Shown in pieces: positions 7,463 to 15,618 of a DNA stretch of 64,000 nucleotides. The notes beneath the pieces are model-generated. The model was given only the letters and a program-made list of their open reading frames with translations. It made no database searches and had not been told where the DNA came from. Origin of the DNA: Candidatus Thiobius zoothamnicola (lineage in GTDB: Bacteria; Pseudomonadota; Gammaproteobacteria; Chromatiales; Chromatiaceae); the NCBI GenBank assembly GCA_030826945.1, contig JAPQLC010000003.1, positions 124,001 through 188,000 of the forward strand, in the 5' to 3' direction. The position numbers and the translations under genes were made by a program. Within the stretch, counting starts at the first letter, position 1. Every line of letters starts with the position of its first letter.

Positions 7463-9469
7463 ATGAAAGAATTGAATGTGTTACTCGTAGGACCCGATTA
7501 CCGCATGTCCACTGGCTGGATCACCATGGACGCCCGCAAAGGCATTGTCGCAGATTTCGGTCCAATCGTATTAGCCACTCTGGCAGGGCTAGCACCTGAT
7601 TTCGTCACCATTGATTTATGGGATGAACCCACCAAAGGCCATATCACCGACGATACCCAATTTGACAGACATTATGACTTCGTTGGCGTAACCGGCTATT
7701 CAGGACATATAGATCAGGCGCTGCGCATCGCCTCGGTATTCCGTAAACGCGACATGCTGGTCGGAGTCGGCGGGCCGGGCGTTTCAGTGCATCCTCAAGC
7801 CTACCGTGATCACTTTGATATTTTATTTATTGGCGAAGCGGAGGAAACCTGGCCACAATTCCTTGAAGAACTCGCCAATGACAACTACCAAAAAGAATAC
7901 CGGCAAATATCCAAGCCCTCGCTGGACAATGCAACCCCGCCCAAATGGGATGGCGTGGATACCAGTGCCTATGCCATGGGACAAGTGCAAACCACCCGGG
8001 GTTGTCCATTCGACTGCAACTTCTGCGATGTAATCTATCTGTTTGGTCGCAAAATGCGTCACAAACCCATCCCCGTCGTCATGGACGAAATCCGGGAACT
8101 CAGCCGACAAGGATTCAGCACCGCATTCATCACAGATGACGAATTCGTTGGAGATACGCGCTACACCAAGGAACTGCTCCGTGAGTTGCGCCAGCTCAAC
8201 CACACTCTGGAACATCCGATAGGATTCTCCACCCAGGCCACAATCAACGCCTCCCGAGACCCCGAATTGCTCGAACTCTGCGCTGACGCCGGTATGATGT
8301 TCCTGTTCGTCGGCGTCGAGTCAGTCAATCCGGAAGCCATCAAAAACATCAACAAACTGCCGAATTTCAATAAAGATATGTTTGTGGAAGTGCGCAAAAT
8401 CATGTCTTACGGCATTGCGCTGCGAGGCAACACCATTGTTGGATTTGATGAAGACGACACTTCAACCTTCGATCAACTCTTCAGGTTCCACCAAGACGCC
8501 TTCATCTCGCTGCCTGCGGTCACCATTCTGCAAGCACCGCATGGCACACCACTATGGCGGAAAATGATCGAAAACGGCCAGATCATTGATGCCGGTGCCT
8601 TTGAACGCGGACGCTACTCGGACGATTACGTCGGTTATAACTTCAACACCCTGCCTAAAAACATGACCCGGGTCGAGTTAATGGAAGGCTATCGCGACCT
8701 TTATGCAAGACTGTATGAATGGGACAATATCAAGCTCAGGAATATCGGCTGGCTGGGGCTTTGCGACCGTCTGCCCCAAATTCCTGAACAAGCATTCAGT
8801 CAACAAGCACGGGATCTCTTGCTTGATCAACTGGATCACCGCTCATTACTCGACCCAGCCGGGCGACGAATGATCACCGAAGTCGGCGATGCCTGCCGGG
8901 AAATCGCACCCACGCTGTGGAGCCGATTAAAAGTCTCCATCATCATGCAAGCCCATGTCCGGCAGTCTCTGCACAAAAAAATTCTTCCATCATTGACAGA
9001 ACAAATCCGCAAGGAAAAAAGTGGTGAATTCAAACCCGTGGTACGGACTTTCCGCCCACCAGTACCCATCAGCTTCCGCCAGCATATCCGCGAATTGTTG
9101 AGACCCGTGTATGCCAGACTGGAACAAAACCTCAATGACCCCAAACAATTAAATGAAGCAATCACCGAAGTCTTCGTGGATTTTTTAGTGCGTTGGGGAG
9201 ATGAGTTTGAAACCCCGGCTGAACATCATACGGTCTTTTTAATGGAGCTATGTGACCGCACATGCGCCAAGGCGAATGGCGTTCCACCCGAAACATTCGT
9301 ACCTAAGGAGAATGGACCCCCCCCCTCTGCCGGGCTGATTTTCCGCACCCAGCAAGATATCCTGCGCAATCTGGATCTTGAGCTGGGATTTGAAGAAAAA
9401 ATGCCGCACACCCATAGGCAACAACATCATAACTCGCCTGAAGCGCAGCCGATTATCTGGAAAAATTAA
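7463..9469 (+). CDS. B12-binding-domain radical SAM protein
   Basis: A 668-residue enzyme. Residues ~1-150 look like a cobalamin-binding Rossmann domain (ends GVGGPGVSVHP...FIGEAEETWP), though no clear DxHxxG motif is visible. The radical SAM core follows with the cluster ligands C181, C185 and C188 in CPFDCNFC. Downstream are GVESVNPEAI and GFDEDD motifs and a region like the DUF4070 domain of hopanoid methylases. About 200 C-terminal residues are not assigned. B12 radical SAM enzymes typically methylate unactivated carbons or rearrange rings. It lies 55 bp after the dioxygenase and closes the apparent cluster. An AGGGAGAT site precedes the ATG. Confidence 0.88.
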   Translation: MKELNVLLVGPDYRMSTGWITMDARKGIVADFGPIVLATLAGLAPDFVTIDLWDEPTKGHITDDTQFDRHYDFVGVTGYSGHIDQALRIASVFRKRDMLVGVGGPGVSVHPQAYRDHFDILFIGEAEETWPQFLEELANDNYQKEYRQISKPSLDNATPPKWDGVDTSAYAMGQVQTTRGCPFDCNFCDVIYLFGRKMRHKPIPVVMDEIRELSRQGFSTAFITDDEFVGDTRYTKELLRELRQLNHTLEHPIGFSTQATINASRDPELLELCADAGMMFLFVGVESVNPEAIKNINKLPNFNKDMFVEVRKIMSYGIALRGNTIVGFDEDDTSTFDQLFRFHQDAFISLPAVTILQAPHGTPLWRKMIENGQIIDAGAFERGRYSDDYVGYNFNTLPKNMTRVELMEGYRDLYARLYEWDNIKLRNIGWLGLCDRLPQIPEQAFSQQARDLLLDQLDHRSLLDPAGRRMITEVGDACREIAPTLWSRLKVSIIMQAHVRQSLHKKILPSLTEQIRKEKSGEFKPVVRTFRPPVPISFRQHIRELLRPVYARLEQNLNDPKQLNEAITEVFVDFLVRWGDEFETPAEHHTVFLMELCDRTCAKANGVPPETFVPKENGPPPSAGLIFRTQQDILRNLDLELGFEEKMPHTHRQQHHNSPEAQPIIWKN

Positions 9470-9499
9470 GCGCCGCGCGATTTTTACCAACCCAAAGAC

Positions 9500-9520
9500 T
9501 CGTGTCGGTAAACGACACGA
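9500..9520. other. Perfect 8-bp inverted repeat upstream of dps
   Basis: TCGTGTCG and CGACACGA flank a 5-nt GTAAA loop, in the 164-bp gap between the radical SAM gene and dps. No T-run follows, so it is a poor intrinsic terminator. It could be an operator for the dps gene or an mRNA 3' end hairpin. Confidence 0.35.
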
Positions 9521-9633
9521 TCCAGGACAAAAAGGCTCTGTCAATGCCTGTCTTTTCACAGGATCATGCTGATTGCCACGCGCGGCCTCCATAGGCTGCT
9601 CCCTATCATTCACAATAGAGAAAGTGAAAAACA

Positions 9634-10185
9634 ATGCCAAGACAAAATCAATCCATAATCCGGCCTTTCGACCAAGTCGGTGACAATCCAGTATTATTGG
9701 ACCGATCCGTAACAGTACCAGTATGTGAAGGGCTGAATGTCGCACTCGCCAGCTTCCAGACGCTTCATCTGCAATATCAAAAACATTACTTTGTCATAGA
9801 GGGCGCGGAGTTTTATACTCTGCGCGAATTCTTTGATAACAGCCACAAAACCATTCAGGCACATGTTTCCGATCTGGCCAAACGCTTAAATGGATTAGGA
9901 GGTGTGCCTGCGGCAAGCTTCAGCAAATTATCCGAGCTAACCTGTTTTGAGTCAGAACCGGATGGCCTGTATCAGTGTCGCAGCATGCTGGAACATGATT
10001 TACAGGCGGAGCAAGCAATCATCCAAATGATCCGGCGAATGGCCGCGCAGGCGGAAAGTATGGGTGACCGGGCCACTCGTCATATGTATGAAGCAATCCT
10101 GATGGATACTGAGCAACGAGCATTTCAGCTGAATCGACTCCTTACTGCTGACAGCCTGACATTAGGCTTTGTACAAGGTATTTAA
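9634..10185 (+). CDS. Dps/ferritin-like protein, DpsA-type, with altered ferroxidase ligands
   Basis: A 183-residue Dps-family protein. The helix B/C region reads LQYQKHYFVIEGAEFY then TLREFF then HVSDLAKRLNGLGG, which matches the cyanobacterial DpsA-like branch rather than E. coli Dps. In canonical Dps the intersubunit ferroxidase site uses H, H, D and E. Here the first histidine is present (KHYF), but the second lies at an arginine (TLREFF), and the D and E positions of the HVDEIAER-type motif are S and K. It may be a cage with weak or different iron chemistry. A hairpin terminator follows the stop, so it is probably transcribed alone. The ligand comparison is by eye. Confidence 0.8.
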   Translation: MPRQNQSIIRPFDQVGDNPVLLDRSVTVPVCEGLNVALASFQTLHLQYQKHYFVIEGAEFYTLREFFDNSHKTIQAHVSDLAKRLNGLGGVPAASFSKLSELTCFESEPDGLYQCRSMLEHDLQAEQAIIQMIRRMAAQAESMGDRATRHMYEAILMDTEQRAFQLNRLLTADSLTLGFVQGI

Positions 10186-10196
10186 TACCATACCAA

Positions 10197-10226
10197 CGCT
10201 CCCGGACTTATCGGGAGCGATTCTGT
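10197..10226 (+). terminator. Intrinsic-type terminator after dps
   Basis: CGCTCCCG pairs with CGGGAGCG across a 7-nt loop, followed by a moderately T-rich tail (ATTCTGTTT). It separates dps from the HAD phosphatase gene. Confidence 0.65.
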
Positions 10227-10257
10227 TTCCGACCATGACTCCATAATCAACCTCTGC

Positions 10258-10920
10258 ATGACGCACACAAACTACGAATTGGTCATATTCGATTGGGATG
10301 GCACTTTGATGGATTCAGCGGCGCGTATCGTGACCTGCATGCAACGCGCGGCAACGGATACCGGCAACCCCATTCCTCCACCTGCCGCCATACGTCACAT
10401 CATCGGGCTTGGCATGCACGAAGCAATCGCCATTTTATTTCCCAACATGGATGACACCGCCGCTAATACACTGATAGAAGCGTATCGCGCACATTGGCTC
10501 AGTGACGACATCGCCCCATCATCTTTGTTTCCCGGCGCTGAACAAATGTTGCGGACATTAGCTGAAGCTGGTTACTTGCTGGCCGTGGCGACCGGAAAAA
10601 GTCGGCGGGGCCTGAATAAAATTCTGGATGAAACAAAACTTGGCCATTTATTTGACATGACCCGCTGCGCGGATGAAACCCGCTCCAAACCCGACCCTCA
10701 AATGGTGCATGACATCCTGATTGATCTGAATACCAAACCCGCTAACGCCATTGTGATCGGTGATACCGAGTACGATATGCAAATGGCCGGGAATGCGCGA
10801 GTGGACGCTGCTGGCGTGGCCCACGGCGTACATGGTGTTCAACAATTGCAACAACAAGGCGCGTTGCATATTTTCACCAATTTAGATGAAATACCCGGCT
10901 GGTTGAAAAATACATCATAG
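10258..10920 (+). CDS. HAD-IA family phosphatase (phosphoglycolate-phosphatase-like)
   Basis: A 220-residue HAD hydrolase with all four motifs: DWDGTLMDS (nucleophile and acid aspartates, near residue 13), ATGKS (motif II), RSKPDP (catalytic lysine) and IGDTEYDMQMA (metal-binding aspartates). The helical cap between motifs I and II fits the Gph/PGP-like subgroup. The substrate cannot be read from sequence. Its stop lies 9 bp before the S49 peptidase start, and HAD-S49 pairs are common in beta- and gammaproteobacteria downstream of rluC; no rluC is present here. Confidence 0.88.
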   Translation: MTHTNYELVIFDWDGTLMDSAARIVTCMQRAATDTGNPIPPPAAIRHIIGLGMHEAIAILFPNMDDTAANTLIEAYRAHWLSDDIAPSSLFPGAEQMLRTLAEAGYLLAVATGKSRRGLNKILDETKLGHLFDMTRCADETRSKPDPQMVHDILIDLNTKPANAIVIGDTEYDMQMAGNARVDAAGVAHGVHGVQQLQQQGALHIFTNLDEIPGWLKNTS

Positions 10921-10929
10921 AGGTTAAGC

Positions 10930-11907
10930 ATGGCGCGTTCTGATTCACCCCAGACAAATCACACAGAAAACAGCGGATGGGAACGCAAGCTGGTGGAAAC
11001 CCTGGCAACAGACGCCCTGAAAGAAAAACGCCGGGCGCGCTACTGGGGCATTTTTTTCAAACTGTTCTTCATCGCCTACCTGATCGCATTATTGGTCTTG
11101 TTGACACCTGACACCGTTGATTTCCAAACAAAAACCACCCAGGAACACACCGCCATGGTCAAACTGGACGGTGCCATCACATCAGATGAAAGCGGCACTG
11201 ACGCCGACGCTATCATAAAAGGACTAAAAAGCGCTTTTGCAGACAAAGGAACACAAGCGGTCATTTTGCGCATCAACAGTCCTGGCGGCTTGCCAGTGCA
11301 ATCCAGCTATATACAAAAAGAAATCCTGCGCCTGCGCGAATTACATCCCGAAATCCCTTTGTATGCCGTGGTCAGCGATATGTGTGCTTCCGGTGCCTAT
11401 TACGTCGCCTCGGCAGCAGATCGCATTTATGTCAACGAATCCAGTATTATCGGTTCGATTGGCGTCCGCTTAGACAGCTTTGGACTCACCAAAGCGATGA
11501 AAGAACTTGGCGTGGAGCGACGCCTCTATACAGCGGGCGAACATAAAGGCATCCTGGATCCATTCAGCCCGATCAGCGCCTTTGAGCAAAACCATACCCA
11601 ACAAATCCTTGATGCATTACACCAAACTTTTATTCAGGCGGTAAAAAACGGACGCGGCGATAAGCTCTCGGATAACCCCGAACTGTTCAGCGGTTTGTTC
11701 TGGGATGGCGAACACAGCATCGTGCTTGGCTTGGCCGACGAGATCGGCGATGCCGATTATGTCGCGCGAGAAGTGGTGGGACAGGCCGAAATCGTTGACT
11801 TCACCCCGAAAGAAGATCCTATCGAGCGTTTGGCCAAACGGGCCGGGTTAGCAGTGAGCAGCCATCTTGCCCGCCTGTTCGGGATGGAGTTCTCACCTAA
11901 ATTATAA
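10930..11907 (+). CDS. sppA: S49 family signal-peptide peptidase, SppA 36K type
   Basis: A 325-residue membrane-anchored serine protease. A cytoplasmic N-terminus of ~40 residues leads into one membrane helix (about residues 40-62). The protease domain has the nucleophile serine in CASGAYYVASAA and the general-base lysine in GEHKGILDPF, the Ser/Lys dyad of the short SppA form that assembles as a ring. The family degrades signal peptides left in the membrane. A GAGG site precedes the ATG. The gene is convergent with adk. Confidence 0.9.
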   Translation: MARSDSPQTNHTENSGWERKLVETLATDALKEKRRARYWGIFFKLFFIAYLIALLVLLTPDTVDFQTKTTQEHTAMVKLDGAITSDESGTDADAIIKGLKSAFADKGTQAVILRINSPGGLPVQSSYIQKEILRLRELHPEIPLYAVVSDMCASGAYYVASAADRIYVNESSIIGSIGVRLDSFGLTKAMKELGVERRLYTAGEHKGILDPFSPISAFEQNHTQQILDALHQTFIQAVKNGRGDKLSDNPELFSGLFWDGEHSIVLGLADEIGDADYVAREVVGQAEIVDFTPKEDPIERLAKRAGLAVSSHLARLFGMEFSPKL

Positions 11908-11915
11908 ATGGCTAA

Positions 11916-11938
11916 ACCCTCATGCCATACATGAGGGT
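11916..11938. terminator. Hairpin between convergent sppA and adk
   Basis: ACCCTCATG pairs with CATGAGGGT across a short loop, midway between the two convergent stops. No long T-run is seen on either strand, so termination efficiency is uncertain. Confidence 0.5.
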
Positions 11939-11960
11939 CATCTCACTATCTTAAACGCGA

Positions 11961-12602
11961 TTAAATGCCAACATGCGTCTTAATCGTATCAACGACAACC
12001 TGGCTTGACGTGGCATTAATATTCACCAGATTACCCGCCTTCTGATAAAAACCCACCAATGGCGCGGTTTGTTCTTCAAATACATCCAAACGCTTGGAGA
12101 TTGCTTCTTCGGTTTCATCATCGCGTTGCACAACTTTGCCGCCACAAGCATCACACACGCCTTCAACTTTGGTCGGGCTGCTTTTCACATTGTAGATGGC
12201 TCCGCAATCCACACAAGTGCGACGGGTCGTCAGACGATCCAGAATCACATCGCGCGGCACATCCAGATTAATCACGCCATCCAATTGAATATTCAATTTC
12301 TCCAACAATTCCTTCAGTGCTTCAGCTTGGGGAATCGTGCGTGGGAAGCCATCCAGTAAGAAGCCTTTCTGACAATCGTCTTCCTGGAGACGTTCGCCCA
12401 TGATGTCCATGATCAACTGATCTGGCACTAATTCGCCAGCCTTCATAAAAGACTCAGCTTTCTTGCCCAGTTCAGTACCTTCTTTAACGGCGGCGCGTAA
12501 GATATCGCCAGTAGAAATTTGCACAGAACCATCAATATCCGTCAATAATTTGGCTACGGTGCCTTTACCTGCACCTGGCGCGCCGAGCAGAATCAGTCGC
12601 AT
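11961..12602 (-). CDS. adk: Adenylate kinase with zinc-type LID
   Basis: A 213-residue adenylate kinase interconverting ATP + AMP and 2 ADP. The P-loop GAPGAGKGT is at residues ~8-16, with FLLDGFPRT and the LDRLTTRR segment before the lid. The lid carries four cysteines, CVDC and CDAC, as in zinc-binding adenylate kinases of Gram-positive and some proteobacterial lineages; E. coli Adk lacks them. Monocistronic, convergent with sppA. Confidence 0.95.
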   Translation of the reverse strand: MRLILLGAPGAGKGTVAKLLTDIDGSVQISTGDILRAAVKEGTELGKKAESFMKAGELVPDQLIMDIMGERLQEDDCQKGFLLDGFPRTIPQAEALKELLEKLNIQLDGVINLDVPRDVILDRLTTRRTCVDCGAIYNVKSSPTKVEGVCDACGGKVVQRDDETEEAISKRLDVFEEQTAPLVGFYQKAGNLVNINATSSQVVVDTIKTHVGI

Positions 12603-12788
12603 AGGGTCATTCCTCGTAACATGAGAGTGTAAAATCGACCGGATTCTGCCACAGAAAGATGATGTTCACAGTTAATCTGATCAATATTAGCATTGTTTTT
12701 GTTTATATCAGATCCCACACCGCCAGGGGCGCCACGCAAATGCCGCCATCTGGAAGATCAAGATCGCGGCACGTAAACCGATGAAAAG

Positions 12789-14027
12789 CTAATCCAATAA
12801 ATGACTTACCAAGCCATCCGCCAATTTGGGTTCAAACCACGTCGATTTAGGTGGCATCACATCATTGGCATCAGCAACCGCCATTAAATCTTCCATGCGG
12901 GTAGGATAAAGCGCGAAAGCAACCATCCAATCCCCGCTGTCAACCCGCTTCTCCAGTTCACCCAGGCCACGGATGCCACCGACAAAATCAATACGCTCAT
13001 CACGGCGTGGATCGCTAATACCAAGGATAGGCTCGATCAATTGATCGGCAAGCAAACTGACATCCAAACTGGCGACTGGATCGTCCGGAATATATTCTTC
13101 ACGCAACGCCAACTGATACCACTGCCCCGCCAGATACATACCGAAATAAGCGACATGATCAGGTTTGGCCTGTTTCCCGCTAAGCGATACCTCAAAACAC
13201 TCTGCGACACGCGCCAAAAAGTCTTGCTGGGACAACCCATTCAGATCGCGTACGACGCGATTGTAATCCAGTATCTGCATTTGATCGTGCGGAAAAATCA
13301 CGGACAGAAAATAATGATAGCTTTCTGCGCCAGAATGCGACGGATTAGCGGTTTTACGTGCGTGGCCAACGCGCGATCCAGCCGCCGAACGGTGATGCCC
13401 ATCAGCCACATAAATCGCCGGCATTGCATCAAAGGCATCGGTCAACGCATGAATCTTATCCGCCTCACGAATCACCCAAATTTGATGGCGTACGCCATCT
13501 TTCGCGGTTACATCCATGTCCGCCTGGCCCGTACTGGCTTGTGCCAGAATGGCATCTATCCTGGCATGCGCTTTATACACCAGGAAAACCGGCCCGGTTT
13601 GCGCATTCAACGCGTCAATCTGCCGCACCCGGTCATCCTCTTTGACCGGACGGGTGAATTCATGCTTTTTAATACGATTATGATCATATGCCTCGACCGA
13701 GGCTGCAGCCACGATACCCGTTTGCACATGCTTGCCCATCGTCAAACGGTAAACGTAATAACACTCACTTTCGTCTTTGCTGAGCACGCCTTCGGCGATC
13801 ATTCGGTTCAGATTTTCCCGGCCTTTGGCATATACCGCTTCATCATAAGGGCTGATTTCATCGGGCAAATCAATTTCCGGGCGCGAAATATGCAGGAAAC
13901 TCCATGGATGGCCTTCGGCCATCGCTTTGGCTTCGGCCCGGTTCATCACATCATACGGCGGAGCAACAACATCAGATTCACGCCCGGCGACCGGACGCAA
14001 ACCCGCAAAGGGTTTGACAAGTGGCAT
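12789..14027 (-). CDS. DUF1015 family protein
   Basis: A 412-residue cytoplasmic protein of the DUF1015 family. The diagnostic opening (PFAGLRP then VVAPPYDV) and the central VADGHHRSAA motif are both present. The family has no established reaction; the conserved DGHHR motif suggests a catalytic or ligand site. Members are often annotated from proximity to serine/one-carbon metabolism, but no such neighbours occur here. The gene stands alone between adk and a gene-poor stretch. The ATG is the first good start, giving the expected N-terminus. Confidence 0.88.
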   Translation of the reverse strand: MPLVKPFAGLRPVAGRESDVVAPPYDVMNRAEAKAMAEGHPWSFLHISRPEIDLPDEISPYDEAVYAKGRENLNRMIAEGVLSKDESECYYVYRLTMGKHVQTGIVAAASVEAYDHNRIKKHEFTRPVKEDDRVRQIDALNAQTGPVFLVYKAHARIDAILAQASTGQADMDVTAKDGVRHQIWVIREADKIHALTDAFDAMPAIYVADGHHRSAAGSRVGHARKTANPSHSGAESYHYFLSVIFPHDQMQILDYNRVVRDLNGLSQQDFLARVAECFEVSLSGKQAKPDHVAYFGMYLAGQWYQLALREEYIPDDPVASLDVSLLADQLIEPILGISDPRRDERIDFVGGIRGLGELEKRVDSGDWMVAFALYPTRMEDLMAVADANDVMPPKSTWFEPKLADGLVSHLLD

Positions 14028-14634
14028 AACAACTCCATCAGCTAATCAATCATTCAGCGCGCATTCTACTGTTTGCAAGGATACCGAGGGAACCCGGAAC
14101 AGCGTATTCGTCAGCAAAAAACCGCCTTCCCACGCCTTAAATTTGCTTCAACCAACCCGCCTTGACTTATTTTTATCTCTGCTCAGATAATGCCGACATC
14201 AACAAGCCGCTAAAGTTTGCTCAAGCAAACCCCGTCACTGGCTTAGATCGTATCACCATGAGAGTAAGGGCAAGCCGTTTACGCATAATCCACGTCAATA
14301 TTTTGCGGAAAACGGAATTTTGTCAGCACCGCTTACTTTGTCCAGGATTGTGGCACGACGACAAAAAATATTTGAACAAGCAAAGGCAGTGAGAGACATC
14401 TTGATTAAATGACAGCACAAAATACGAAGCGATGACAATGCTCTGTCGTCTTCAGGAACTAGACTTGAACAACATAAACCACCCCTGCCCCAGCCAGGGC
14501 AATAAAACCAGCGACCAGGCGATTTAGGTTATTCTTTCCTGCATCATAGTGAATATTTAAGATATGGATATCTATCATTGCATGATTAACGACGGAAAAG
14601 ACAAAACATCTCTTTTTGATGTTCAAAATTAACT
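14028..14634. other. Intergenic stretch upstream of the SPFH gene
   Basis: No convincing gene. It holds a tight palindrome (GTTTGCT/AGCAAAC, 14215-14230) and a 40-codon minus-strand frame (14459-14578). That frame ends in a hydrophobic stretch (LVAGFIALAGAGVVYVV), with no ribosome binding site, and may be a decayed membrane-protein end. Just before the SPFH start lies a small hairpin (AACATC/GATGTT, ~14605-14623). Confidence 0.4.
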
Positions 14635-15597
14635 ATGACAAGCAAAGCACAAAACCCGGATCAAAGCAGCCTCCATTACCTACTGAAAAACTGGCTAAGA
14701 TCAAAAATCCCCCTGCTGACGGTGATCTTACTGATAAGTTTGTTGACTCTGGTTTTTTTCTGGAATCTTATTGTCATTTCCATTAAACCTGGCGAAGCTG
14801 GTGTTCTCTATCGGCGTTTTGGCGGTACCCAAATCGATAAGATATATGGCGAGGGTCTACATATCTTTAACCCCATAGACATCGTCTACATCTATAACGT
14901 GAAGAAAAGGATCGCACTTCACCAATTCAACGTCATTACGAGAAAAGGGTTGAAAGTCCACCTTTCGTTAGCGATCCGTTATCGACCAGAATATGACCTG
15001 CTTGGCATTCTGCATCAGAAAATTGGCCCAAATTATTTAACAACCGTCGTATTACCACAAATCGAATCTGTAATGCGTAAACAACTGGGTAACTACTCAG
15101 CCGAACAAATATACACGAACGAAGCAGGACTGCTGACCAACGCCATACTCACCGCCTTGGATGAAGTTGGGCGCAACTACGTCGAAGTTGAAGACATTAT
15201 CATCCGCAGCATTGAGCTACCGATAAAAATCAAGGACGCAATTGAAGCCAAACTGACTCAGGAAGAATTCATGAAATCCTACGAATTCAGAATAGAAACG
15301 GCGAAACAGGAAGCTGAACGTTTACGGATAGAAGCCGGCGGCATCCAAACATACCACCGGATCGTCAATAGTTCATTAACCGATCTCATACTCCAGCATG
15401 AAGGTATTTTAGCCACCAAACAATTAGCGAAATCCAATAATGCGAAAGTCGTTATTATCGGCAGCGGTGATGGCGGTCTGCCATTGATACTCAATACAGC
15501 AGATCGCATACCCCCCAGTGAGGAAACAGCCCTCAAGGCTATCCACCCAGATAAAAAGAAAGCGATACCCTCAACACCGCCTATCCCCAATCAATAA
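14635..15597 (+). CDS. SPFH/band 7 (prohibitin-like) membrane protein
   Basis: A 320-residue protein with one N-terminal membrane helix (about residues 25-50, LLTVILLISLLTLVFFW). An SPFH domain follows: IKPGEAGVLYRRFGG, then a GLHIFNPID segment, then VHLSLAIRYRP. A C-terminal helix rich in E/A/R (KQEAERLRIEAGG) is typical of oligomerising stomatins and prohibitins. SPFH proteins form membrane rings that scaffold proteases or transporters. The gene ends 21 bp before a periplasmic-binding-fold gene, so the two are probably cotranscribed. No clear Shine-Dalgarno site precedes the ATG. Confidence 0.85.
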   Translation: MTSKAQNPDQSSLHYLLKNWLRSKIPLLTVILLISLLTLVFFWNLIVISIKPGEAGVLYRRFGGTQIDKIYGEGLHIFNPIDIVYIYNVKKRIALHQFNVITRKGLKVHLSLAIRYRPEYDLLGILHQKIGPNYLTTVVLPQIESVMRKQLGNYSAEQIYTNEAGLLTNAILTALDEVGRNYVEVEDIIIRSIELPIKIKDAIEAKLTQEEFMKSYEFRIETAKQEAERLRIEAGGIQTYHRIVNSSLTDLILQHEGILATKQLAKSNNAKVVIIGSGDGGLPLILNTADRIPPSEETALKAIHPDKKKAIPSTPPIPNQ

Positions 15598-15618
15598 TGT
15601 CTCACTGAGCCGTTAATA

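Noticed and set aside
14215-14230. Palindrome GTTTGCT-CA-AGCAAAC
   Set aside because: Isolated, far from any start codon, and explainable by chance in AT-balanced DNA; kept only as a note in the intergenic entry.
14459-14578. Minus-strand 39-residue frame with a hydrophobic C-terminus
   Set aside because: No ribosome binding site or known family; too short to support as a gene.
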